Source: Diospyros lotus (lineage: Eukaryota; Streptophyta; Magnoliopsida; Ericales; Ebenaceae). From it: 64,000 nucleotides of DNA. Location: the NCBI RefSeq assembly GCF_014633365.1, contig NC_068352.1, forward strand, positions 24,151,310 to 24,215,309. The letters run 5' to 3'. Position numbers and translations under genes: made by a program. Below the pieces are notes generated by a model. The model saw only the letters and a list, made by a program, of their open reading frames with translations. It had not been told where the DNA came from and searched no databases. Positions 11,185-21,751 of the stretch are shown here, one piece after another (within the stretch, counting starts at the first letter, position 1; every line of letters starts with the position of its first letter).

Positions 11185-12122
11185 GGCTTGTTGGAAAAAC
11201 AGAATTGAAGAGAAAGGGTGGATTTGAATGATGCCTATGAATATATAGATATGCATTTACCCTCAGTGATCATCTCCATATGATTTCACAAAGCATAAAA
11301 GTATCTCTATCTGTTTTTGTTATCATTTTTACTCTCCATGAATATAAGTCAAGGATTAACTTGTTAAATCTAATTTTTAGACCTTCTCAACTATGATTAA
11401 CTTAAAATTAAATAATTATATAAAAATAAGCTAATAGGAGTCCTCACTCACATATTCCCTAAAACTAAATAGAGTGAATTTTTGCTCCCATTCAAGTGCA
11501 TAGACACACACCTCTAAGAGGTAAACTATTCCAAAATCCATCTTACTGTTATTCTTTCAGTAAATAATAATTCAAAATTAAGAAATCATGTGAGTTTACC
11601 CCCTCTTCTTCTTTTTCTTTCAAAAGAGAAATTTAAAACCATATAGATGCAGGCTTTATATTATTAAAATCATGTGAGATTAGATGCAGGCTTTATTATA
11701 TTATCAAAATTTAAAATATAGGTCCGTCCATTCCTAATTCCTAATGCCACAAAAATTTGAATGGAATGCAGATTTTTTCTTTGATTTTTAATTTTATCAT
11801 CACTGTCCACATACGGCCTACCGTTTCTAAAGCACTAATCAGTCTAAATTTGTTATTTTATACTCATAATTTCCAATTTTATTTTTGTCTTGCAGAAAAG
11901 ATGGGAATCCATTCAACAGTGCTACTATTGCTCCATTACCTTCACCCACATCCCCAACAACACCACCTCCACCCCCACCATTTTTTGGGCCACCATCACC
12001 TCCAGCCCCATCATTTCCTCGGCCACCATGTTCTGGAAAAGCTCCAGGGGGAAAGGCTGATAGACCATGTGAGGAATCAAATGCCAAAAGGTGCAAAAAA
12101 AACTATCAATAGGGTAGTTTGG
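11185..12122 (+). pseudogene. SRF-like copy A, fragment with internal deletion
   Basis: The left end (11185-11255) matches the sequence just upstream of and at the start codon of copy B (word AATTGAAGAGA, then GGGT..TTTGAATGATG). The next recognisable part (from about 11300) matches the end of intron 9, so exons 2-9 are missing. The last-exon fragment begins after the acceptor CTTGCAG at 11896 and codes KDGNPFNSATI followed by a proline-rich run. The A-run after RC has eight A instead of the seven in copy B. This +1 shift leads to a stop at about 12110-12112. The exon then breaks at GTTTGGATCC, where the 420-bp array begins. It is not a functional gene. Confidence 0.7.
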
Positions 12123-12960
12123 ATCCTTGTTAGCAATTTGCCAATTTTTTTGGTATTATATGTGAATTATTCTTTATTTTTATTAAAAGTATTATACTTA
12201 CATATTTTTAAAATATTTAAAATAATTTGCATATCTTAAATCTAAAAAGTATAAAACGCATATTAGCCGAATTTTTAAAAAATTCAACTGAAAAATCAAT
12301 TGCTTGCTCCCATAAGATCATGTGCAAAGCAAAAAGACCTTGCCTCATCAGAAAAGTTTTTTAATTATTGTAATGGCACTAATGGTTCCTGATGACTCGT
12401 ATGACTATGACTAATGGCTAATGGCTTTGCTGCTAACAAGATTCCATCAGTTTCTCACTTTTCACCCACATCTCCTTTTGAGATGCATGTTAAAAAAGTA
12501 ATTGATCTTGAAAATCTCGTGGAACTTGATGAAAATGTTAATGAAAGACTTGTTAGCAATTTGTCGAATTATTCGCGTATTATATGTGAATTATTTTGTA
12601 TTTTTATTAAAAGTATTATACTTACGTATTTTTAAAATATTTGAAATAATTCGCATATTTTAAATCTAAAAAGTATAAAACGCGTATTAATCGAATTTTT
12701 CAAAAATTCGACTGAAAAATCCATTGCGTGCTCCCATAAGACCATGTGCAGAGTAAAAGACCTTCTCTTTAGAAAAGTTTTTTAATTATTGTAATGGTAC
12801 TAATGGCTCATGATGACTCATTATAACTATGACTGATGGGTAATGGCTTTGCTGCTAACAAAATTCCATCCGTTTCTCACTTTTCACCCATCTCTCCTTT
12901 TGAGATGCATGATAGAAAAGTAATGGATCTTGAAAAACTTGAAAATCTTTTGAGATGACT
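12123..12960 (+). repeat. 420-bp tandem array, two units (copy A)
   Basis: The word TTAGCAATTTG recurs at about 12129 and 12553, so the unit is near 424 bp. Each unit has an AT-rich half (TAAATCTAAAAAGTATAAAAC), then ACCATGTGCA and TAATTATTGTAATGG. A short exon-like frame follows: KIPSVSHFSPTSPFEMH and, in the first unit, IDLENLVELDENVNERL. The second unit breaks off in the exon-like part. I do not recognise this coding segment. Confidence 0.7.
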
Positions 12961-14188
12961 CATTAATTGTCTTAATTTTATTTTTAAAATAAAAAACATG
13001 TTTTTATATTTTTAATTTAAATTTTATTCTTTTTACTATGTTAAAGCTTGATTATAATCCAATAATATCATGCCATGTTTTAATTTGAATTTTATTTCCT
13101 AATTGGCTACAATTAATTGATAGTGAACTACATGTGCAAGTGTCATTTTCATGTAGCATGGGATGCTGCTTTGTGAATGGAACCCAACAACCTTAGTTAA
13201 AACAGTGTCTCAAAGTGAGCTGTCTTTGTCTAAATTGTCAAGTTTTCTGAGTGCTCAGTTGCCCCTGTCATTTTCATCGAATGTGTAAATTAATTTGAGT
13301 GTGACCCATATTTTTGTTTTTTAATTCAATCTTATGAAAATGAGAGTGAGAGAGTGTGATTAATATGCAATGTTGCACTTGTGATCATTAATTTAGATAA
13401 AAAAATCAGTGTGTAGTTTGGACTTAATTTTATTTATTTATTTATTTAACTAATAAAAAATAATAATTTTGATAATCTAACATAATTATACATTTTTTTC
13501 AGATTATCAAATGGAAGAACAATATTTTATATATTGTCAAAAAAAGGGTCATTTTAACACTTTAGTGTACATGAGAATAAGACAATATGAATGAATAGTA
13601 AATTTGATTCTAATTTTTGTCACTGAATTAAAATTACATTAATTGTTTTAATTTTATTTTTAAAATAAAAACATATTTTTTATATTTTTAATTTTCTTAA
13701 TTTTTTTTTACTATACTAAAGCGTTATTATAATCTAATAATATCCAGCCATGTTTTAATTTGAATTTTATCTTTTCTAGGCTACAATCAATTGATAGTGA
13801 ACTACACATGTGAAAGTGTCACTTTCATGTACGAGGGGATGGGCTCACGCTGAAAATTCAAAGTATCCAAAATGCACACTGCATTGTGAATGGGACGCAA
13901 ATTATACCCATTAAATAAATAAATACTAAATTTGTAGACGAAAATAAGCGTATAAATCTGTCTTCGTCCTCCTCCAAGTTCAAGCTCTTTTTACGATCAT
14001 TTCTGTTCCCAGATTTGACTTGTTTTTCCTTTTTCTATCTCCTACTTTGTACCTGCTTGGAATGTAATTCTAGTTTATTGTCTGCTGAATTTCGAGGGAT
14101 TTCGGTTTTGCGAGGCGAGTGCCGCTTGTGAATAGTAGAGCTATGATGAGATCACTGACATTAGTTCTGTTTTTGTTTGGTTTTTCAG
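12961..14188. repeat. AT-rich dispersed units and 5' region of copy B
   Basis: Two successive copies of the block GTTATTATAATC..AATAATAT..TTTTAATTTGAATTTTAT (about 13030 and 13715) lie in this stretch. No coding sequence is seen. The last 250 bp (about 13930-14188) are probably the promoter and 5' leader of copy B. A pyrimidine-rich stretch is followed by TTTTTCAG at 14181-14188, a good acceptor for an intron in the 5' untranslated region. I could not fix the transcription start or a TATA box. Confidence 0.45.
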
Positions 14189-14294
14189 ATCATTGGAGGT
14201 TGGTCCGTTGGCGTGTGATGAGAGGTAGCTTGTTTTGTTCCAACTTCACTGCTGTTGGAAAGAGGGAATTGAAGAGAGAGGCTGGGTTTGAATG

Positions 14295-15446
14295 ATGGCT
14301 AGCAAGAAATCTGCTATAAATTGTCTGAGCTGTGCACAGGTCTTTACGGCGTTTGTATTTATTTATGCGGCACGACTTTTGCATGGATATACTAATCCTG
14401 CCGACGGTAAGGACTCACTCAAGTATTTCTTACTTTCTTGTGCTGGTTGGTTGATTAGAAATTGAAGGGGAAGAAAATAAACAAAAACAAAAAAAGAAAA
14501 AGAAAAGAATGGTGTAATACTTACTTTGAAAAGAATGGTGTAATATTTACCGAAAGCTCATGCACAGTAAGAGAGAGGCTTTCTTAGTTCAATTGGATCT
14601 GTAATTTCTTTTTCTTTTTTTTTTGGCTATTTTTATTTTCCTGGGGTGGCGTTAAATGAATGGTGTAATATTTACTTTGAATTATTGTCTTCCTGCTTCG
14701 GCTACTTCTCCTGAGTGATAGTCTTAAAATTCTGATCCATTCCCTCTCTAAAGCATTTTTGCTTTTGAATTTGTTCTTGTTTATGAGTGCGTTTTCTACA
14801 ACTTTTGGATTGTATAACTGGTTGTTGCTTTATGCCCTCCATTGGAGTTTAAAGTTGGTAAGTTACTGAAATTTTCTCACAAACCTGGTGTATTAAATCT
14901 TCCATTGTTTCTCTTGTTTTTTCCGTTGAGAATGAAAAGAATGGCTTGTCATTTTCTTTTTCATGTTTCAAATTTCCCGAAACTATATCTGCCTTTCTGG
15001 GAACTTTCTCCTAACTGCCTCCTACATTCCTTCTTGCGGCATCTTTGATGCTTCACTAAAATTTTTCCCATTGCTGCCTCTTTTCCTATGGAATTTCTCT
15101 ATCACTGTTCACTGGATTCATTTTCTATGCTGGATCAGTTGCTGCAATTAATAGTTTATATGCTGCACTTGGATACCCGTCGCTTCCTGGATGGGTTCCT
15201 AATGGTGGAGACCCATGCACTGAGTCTTGGCAAGGAGTTCTATGTAACAATACAGATATTAGTTCAATGTATGGAAACCGTTCTGCTATTGCATCTTGAG
15301 ATATGATTTTGTCGACAATATATTGTCAACTTTCAATCCTCATACAATTGTACAATTTTTCAGAATTCTTATTGATGCAAATTTGGGAGGAGAGCTAGGC
15401 GATTGCTTAAGCTCATTTTCTTCTATCAAAGAAATGTATGTTGCAA

Positions 15447-15484
<38 letters not shown>

Positions 15485-18400
15485 GTATCATGCGTGTGCA
15501 TGCATGCACTTTAATTTCTCTATTAATGCCATCCCAATGCTTTTGCTATTATTTATTGCAGACAACTGAGCAACAACAACATTGGGGGTAGCATTCCTTC
15601 CAATCTTCCAGTGACCTTGGAGACCCTGTACGTAATGCCATATTATATTATGTTGGATTTGTTTCATTTTGTACTTCAGGTTATTTATGATCTTGATTTT
15701 TCTTAACATTTTCTCTATATATGTTATCAAGGTTGCTTGTTGCAAAGAGCTTGGTTCCCTGACAATATTTCTTTTCATGTTTCAGGTCTCTCGACGACAA
15801 TCAATTGACTGGAAAAATACCTGACGTCTTTCAGGGCCTTATAGGGTTGTTCAATCTGTAAGGCTTTATTTCTTTGACAAGTGTCTACCATCCCGTTTTA
15901 CTTCCCCAATTGTTGGTAATTCTAAGACTATTGATCTTGATGTAGAGATTTATCCAGCAACAATTTGAGCGGGCAACTCCCACCCTCAATGGAGAATTTG
16001 TCATCTCTGACCACTCTGTGAGTAATTTATCTCATTCATGCACTTGCTTTGCACCCATTCCATCTATGTGAATGAAACTAACATTGTAATTGACTTGACA
16101 GTCATTTGCAGAATAATCAGCTTTCTGGGACTCTTAATGATCTGCAAGATCTTGCACTCAAAGATTTGTACTTTTCTCAACCATGACACTTTCGTGGAAT
16201 GCTTTTGCTAATTAGTTGGTAGGGTGAGATATTGCCAGCCCATAGTTTCTTGACCTATATTTTCTTTTCCCTTTTTTTTGAGCAGGAACATAGAGAATAA
16301 TTTGTTCAATGGGCCTATACCTGATAAGTTGTTGAGCATTCCCAATTTCAAGTAAGAGCTCAACTCTAAAATTTTGGCTTATTTCTTTTTTTTTTGCATA
16401 CTTTAACATATGAGGTTGGTGTAGATGTTTGATATTCTATTTTATCTGAAAATTTCGTTATTTGTAGTGGGTGTATTTATGGGAAGCACCTCATAATAAA
16501 AGATAAGTAGTTAGATGCCTGGAGATCAGTGACGGATTTACATGTGAGCTGCACTGGACTAGCCCATAAAAATTAATTTTTTTAATATAAAAAAATAATT
16601 TTTAATAATAAATTAGTTCAAAAAAACTTTCAGCACACCCAAAATCTGTGACGTACAGTTCTAGATCCACCCAGCTGGAGATCATTTTACCATTTGTTAA
16701 AACACTTCATCTTTGTTTACCAATTTTGTAGAAGTCTTCATGACATATGAGATTCCTAGCTTTCATATTTTCTGAATGGACAAATTTTGGAGTGCTGTTA
16801 ATGAGTTCCAAAAAAGTAAAGTGGTCATAAAAGAACAGGTAGACACGTTAGACTTTGGGCACTACCATACAGACCCGGTCATACATGCAATTGTCTAATG
16901 GATAAAAAGACGTTGTTTATTTTATGTTGAATGCAGTGTCATAATATGTGCACTAATTATTGGTAGACTAGCCAGTACCTTTATAGTTTACTGTTTTTAT
17001 TCATTTTTGCTCCGTGCTTTGCTGAAAAATTGCATTGCAAATAGAATGGTTCACTTGGTCTTAGTGATCTAATGTCACCGTTCATATTCTCCTAGTTGAT
17101 TAAAATATGTTATCTAATACCATTTTGTTATGGCTTAGACCATGCCAGATGCTTATGACATGGTCTACCAAGAAATTTCAATCAGGCTTTTATGGCTTCT
17201 CTCTGAGTCACTGGAATAAATATATATGACAAGTTTTTGATAGATTTTCTATTTCTCCTGAAGCATTTGATTGAAATTTGGAAGATTGTTATGAGAAATG
17301 ACTTACCTCGTCAACCAGGTTCTTGGTGGCTAATGTTAATTGGGAGCTCATTTGTTACCGCAGAATGTGTCCAGAACATGAGTATAAGTGTTTTACCTTT
17401 TTATTGTAGATTGGTGTTTTAATATTAGAAATGGCAATTGCAACCGAAATCATAGAAAATCGAATCGAAATCTAATTAGTCAACGTGGTTAAAAATCATT
17501 TGACTGGATAATAGTTTAGTTTGGAAAAAAATCGAATACTATTTCAATGGGTATGATTTGATTATAGTTTTCACTAAATCCAAATCAAAACTCAAACCGA
17601 ATGTGTGGGTAACTGATGCATTACAAATCTATAAAATATTTAATATTTATAAAGTAATTAATAAATAAAAATAAAATTTAGTCTAAAATTATTTTATTTT
17701 GTTCAATCGAATAATTATATTTAAGAAGTTTGAAGTTAATTTGTAACTTTATGTAAAAAGAATGTAACTTTATTAGAGTTTTGTCTTTGTTTGTTGTGGA
17801 GTTATCAAAAATTTTATGAATACTATTTGCAAGAGTTTATCTTTATTTGTTGGTATGGATCAAACTAAAAAAATCATGATTAAAACTGAAACCGAATGAT
17901 TTGGTTATGGTTTTTAATTTTTAAAATCAACGGGTAATGATTTGGTTTTGATTTTAATAGTTTAAATTTGACGTGATTATGATTTTGACAAAAATCAAAA
18001 TCAAACTAAACCATTGCCAACCCTAAATACCATTTTATGTTTCAATTTTGGCTATTGAAGAAATATGAAATGTGAAATGTATGGAAAACCTTTTATATTA
18101 CAATTGAGAAATCTTAAAATATTTGAGTTGTTTCAGTTAATGAAGTCGCCTAGTAAGTTGGGTGGATCTACACTCTGAAGTCTTGACTTTTTTATATTAA
18201 CATTTTTACTCTCCATATAAATATGAGTCAAGGATTGACTTGTTAAACCTAATTTTTAGACTTTCTCAAGTATGAGTAACTTAAAATTAAATAATTATAT
18301 AAAAATAAGCTAATAAGAGTCTTCACTCAAGTATTCCCCAAAACTAAATAGAGTGAATTTTTGCTCCAGTTCGAGTGCTTAGACACACACCTACACCTCT

Positions 18401-19504
18401 AAGAGGTAAACTATTCCAAAATCCATCTTACTGTTATTCTTTCAGTAAATAATAATTCAAAACTAAGAAATCATGTGAGTTTACCCTCTCTTCTTCTTCT
18501 TTCAAAAGAGAAATTTAAAACCATATAGATGCAGGCTTTATATTATTAAAATCATGTGTGATTAGATGCAGGCTTTATTATATTATTATTAAAATTTAAA
18601 GCCTGCATCTAATTTTAATGTATAGGTCCGTCCATTCCTAATGCCACAGAAATTTGAATGGAGTGCAGATTTTTCTTTCATTTTTAATTTTATCATCACT
18701 GCCCACATACCTACCCTATATAGGTTTCTAAAGCACTAATTGAAGCTGTTGCTTCAAGTGATATTTGATATACAAATCAATTAAGTGTTCTCATCTTTTA
18801 GGTCTTCGCAAACCTTTTAGGATTTGCAGAGGGGACACCTAAGGGATCAATCTAAATTTGTTATTTTATACTCGTAATTTCCAATTTTATTTTTGTCTTG
18901 CAGAAAAGATGGGAATCCATTCAACAGTACTACTATTGCTGCATTACCTCCACCATCCTCGACAACACCACCTCCAGCCCCACCATTTCTTTGGCCACCA
19001 TGGGGAGAGGCTGATGGACCATGTGAGGAATCAAAGGCCAAAAGATGCAAAAAAACTACCAATAGGGTAGTTTGGATAGCAACTGCTGGGGTGGTGTTAT
19101 CACTTGTAATTTTGGTATTAGCAATTTTGCTTTTCATATCAGGGAATCGGCTAAAAGAAGAGGGCCGTAAGTTGAGCGGTAAAATGAAAGAAATGCTAGA
19201 GTTAGCTCGGCAGGTCCCGACTTTAATCTCCAAAGGAAACGGTGAGATAAAAACCCAAATCTCCAACTTAGGCGGTGAGATAAAAACCCAAATCTCCAAA
19301 GGAGGTGATGAGATAAAAACCCAAATCTCCAACGAAGGTGGTGAGATAAAAACTCAATTGAGAGAGATAAAAACCCAAATCTCCAACCTACCCAGCCCCT
19401 GCTGCTGCCTCGACCTCTACCTCGACATCTACCTCTACCCCTACCCCTGCCGCTGCCCCTACCCCCGTCCCCCACCCCTGTTGTTACATTCACGCAATGA
19501 ATAG
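14295..19504 (+). CDS. Kinase-less SRF-like LRR membrane protein, copy B
   Basis: Nine exons join in phase: 14295-14406, 15139-15268, 15364-15435, 15562-15627, 15786-15857, 15946-16017, 16102-16167, 16286-16351 and 18904-19504. All introns are GT-AG. The total is 1257 nt, 418 codons plus TAG. An ATG at 14292 is also in frame. Residues 1-31 look like a signal peptide. Residues 38-80 form an LRR N-cap with GGDPC and SWQGV. Residues 81-218 are LRR exons of 66 or 72 nt, including SLDDNQLTGKIPD and NIENNLFNGPIPDKL. KDGNPFNSTT follows, then a proline-rich run and a membrane span at about 274-298. This order is that of STRUBBELIG-RECEPTOR FAMILY proteins, which are plasma-membrane pseudokinase receptors. 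The kinase is absent: residues 332-381 are EIKTQIS repeats, then a Leu/Tyr/Cys/Pro tail. Relative to copy C, one LRR exon is missing without a frame change. Whether it is expressed is unknown. It is intact as DNA, but a recent pseudogene cannot be excluded. Confidence 0.72.
15447..15484. repeat. CT/CA microsatellite in intron 3 of copy B
   Basis: A run of CT units passes into CA units just after the splice donor of exon 3. The equivalent intron of copy C has a shorter version (about 32924-32949). It is useful as a length marker and has no coding role. Confidence 0.9.
16352..18903 (+). other. Large intron 9 of copy B, no gene seen
   Basis: This 2.55-kb intron separates the last LRR exon from the proline-rich/membrane exon. 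Besides the small hAT-like element it holds AT-rich sequence with a close counterpart in copy C (33970-36953), which is longer because of a Copia LTR. Short frames such as 17237-17422 are conserved in copy C only as non-coding sequence. No independent gene is supported. Confidence 0.65.
16527..16674. mobile_element. 148-bp hAT-like MITE in intron 9 of copy B
   Basis: A perfect 8-bp direct repeat, CTGGAGAT, flanks the element at 16519-16526 and 16675-16682. The left end CAGTGACGGATTTA and the complement of the right end, CTGGGTGGATCTAG, are weakly inverted. They resemble the CAGTGGCGGATCTAG ends common in plant hAT MITEs. Copy C retains a trace of the left end near 34142-34155, so the insertion probably preceded the duplication and was then largely deleted in C. 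Confidence 0.6.
19241..19390 (+). repeat. 33-bp tandem repeats coding 11-residue units
   Basis: The translated units are GEIKTQISNLG, GEIKTQISKGG, DEIKTQISNEG, then a shortened GEIKTQLR and a final EIKTQISNL. The same array is present in copy C at about 37292-37450, with one K to E change. An 11-residue period with I and I/L at fixed positions fits a hendecad coiled coil. It lies just inside the membrane span. Confidence 0.8.
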
Positions 19505-20094
19505 CTATTGCAATAGCCTAAAATGTTTAGAATTATTAATTACAATGACTTGCCTAAACTGAGTATTCGAAAAGGGCGTTTCTTTTGACTTGAATTTTTG
19601 GGATTATTAGATTTTATTGTCAACTTTATAAATGAATTCAAAATAAATCATTTTCAAAGGTCAAGTTGTTATATATTTTAAAATTAATATTATATTATTT
19701 AAAATAAATTACACTCTATGTTTGACTTGACTTGACTTCATTGCATATTAATTAATATTCTCATGTTCTGAAATTATATTATTTCTTACTTCATAAAATT
19801 CATGTCACTTTTTCACCCCTCCTACCTACTAAATTTACATTAACTATCTGTTTCACTTTTTAATCAATTATTTTCACTATATATCTCCTCAATGTTTAGT
19901 ATTTGGCTTGGATATGTGCTAAATTTTAAAATTTATCTAATCAATACTTAAATATTTTAAAATTAGTCACAATACCCTTTTATTACTGACATTAAATAAA
20001 TTGATTATGTAATTCATAAACTTTGGATCTCATGAACTTTCGTTTTTTTCCAAAATAATCCCTTTTATTTTTACTTTTTTAAAAAGACTACGAT
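19505..20094. repeat. 3' flank of copy B
   Basis: AT-rich sequence shared with 755-1361 and 37552-38150. It presumably includes the 3' untranslated region and terminator of copy B, but no polyadenylation signal stands out enough to call. At about 20085-20105 it reads AAAAAGACTACGATACCACT without a break and so represents the empty site of the LTR at 1362-6212. Confidence 0.6.
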
Positions 20095-21751
20095 ACCACT
20101 TAAACCTAATACTTAAATGATATATAAGAAATAAAGTTAGTTTACCTAATTCAGTTTAATTAGTGTTGATAGATAGATATAAGGGTGTTCTAGTTATTTT
20201 AAAAAAAAATAGAGATTGATTTGATATAAAATAAAAGGTTAAGAGGTATTTAAATCAACTATTCAAAATGTAAAAAGAGTGTCGTCTATTTACCTAATAT
20301 CGTTATTTATAGAGTTATCGTTTTTTTTTTAAAAAAAGGTTATTAAGTAAATTTTATAGTTCAAAACATATATTTAGATTAAATTATTAAAGTTTAAAGG
20401 ATATAATCAATTTACAAAATTAACAATCATAATATTTACAAAATTAATACAAGAGCATTATTAGACATTTGGCAACGTGAAATGAATTGATTTGAACTAA
20501 ATATTTATGTTTTTATTTTTACATTTTTATAAAAATTTAAGAAGTAGTGTCATGAGCTAAATTACACAAAAATAGAAACGAGAAATGTTTCTGATACGAA
20601 ATGAAAACTCAGAAATAGACATTCTACTAAAAAAATAGACATAAATAAAGTTTAAAATGAGAATGAAAAATATTTCAAAAATAGAAAAATAACTACTCTG
20701 AATCATTTTTGTGCAACATAGGTCATGAAGAGATTGAGAGATCTAACAAGGATGGGAGAATCCATGATGGTATTAATTGGCTAAATGAGGAACCAATCAT
20801 AATCAACAGCAAAAAGTTAAAATGACAATCCAACACGAATTATTCTACATTGCCCGACGCGTTTACTGAATGTGGTCAAAAAGACCTAAATGCCCTCGCC
20901 CAACTTCGCCTCTCTCCTCTCTCCCTTCTCCAATGGCCGTGTGCCCAGCCCTCGTCTCTCTCCTCTATCCCTTCTCCCATGGTCGAGCGATCGCCTTGCC
21001 TCGTCGCCTTGCAGCGCCTTGCCTCATTGACTGTCGCTGCATTCAGCTATGGTCAGCGAGATGACGAGGTGGGACACGGTGATGCGACGATGTTGGTGGC
21101 AAGGCGACGAGGCGAGGCAAGGCGCGACGGTCGGCTGTCGACGGTCACATGGCCATGGGAGAAGGGACAGAGAAGAGGTGCGAGGGCTGGGCTGTGCAAT
21201 GACATCCCTTGCAAATTTGTATTTTGGGCGAAGGTATTTTGATATTTTCAATCCTATTCTGTAAGCCTCTCGGTGAGACTTTCTGGCCCTGTAGTAGAAC
21301 TCATCCAACAAACACATTACGATAAATAATTAATTGTTCTTTGATTGAATTTACTTTTGCATAGGTGTCAGTTTTTGACTAGCTAACTCTAGGCACCAAC
21401 AAGTCGCTTTATCTTTTCTCCTCTCATAAAGCATCAAATGTGGGGGGCACATCACATGTTCACAATCAGAGACTTCTTTTTTTATTTTTAGTTTTAGTTT
21501 TTTTTTATAAATATTAGAATATTTCAACCACAATTACATAACACGAGTTTTAAAATTATAAAAAAAAACCTATATAACAATAATTCAACTCGAAACTTCT
21601 GAATTTTAAGGGACTCGTAATTTTTGCCACTAAACTAAAATTACATTAATAGTCTTAATTTTATTTTTAAAATAAAAAATATGTTTTTTATATTTTTATT
21701 TTGAATTTTATTATTTTTACTATACTAAAGTGTTATTATAATTCAATAATA
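20095..21751. repeat. Dispersed AT-rich units with a GC-rich insert
   Basis: 20095-20830 closely matches 38155-38890. A GC-rich piece (about 20840-21300) then interrupts it: C/T-rich on the left, G/A-rich on the right, giving long frames on both strands (20850-21242 and others) that look like bias, not genes. The AT-rich unit resumes with AACACATTACGATAAATAAT at about 21309. It ends at AATAATATCA, where the Athila fragment joins. No host gene is seen. Confidence 0.5.
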
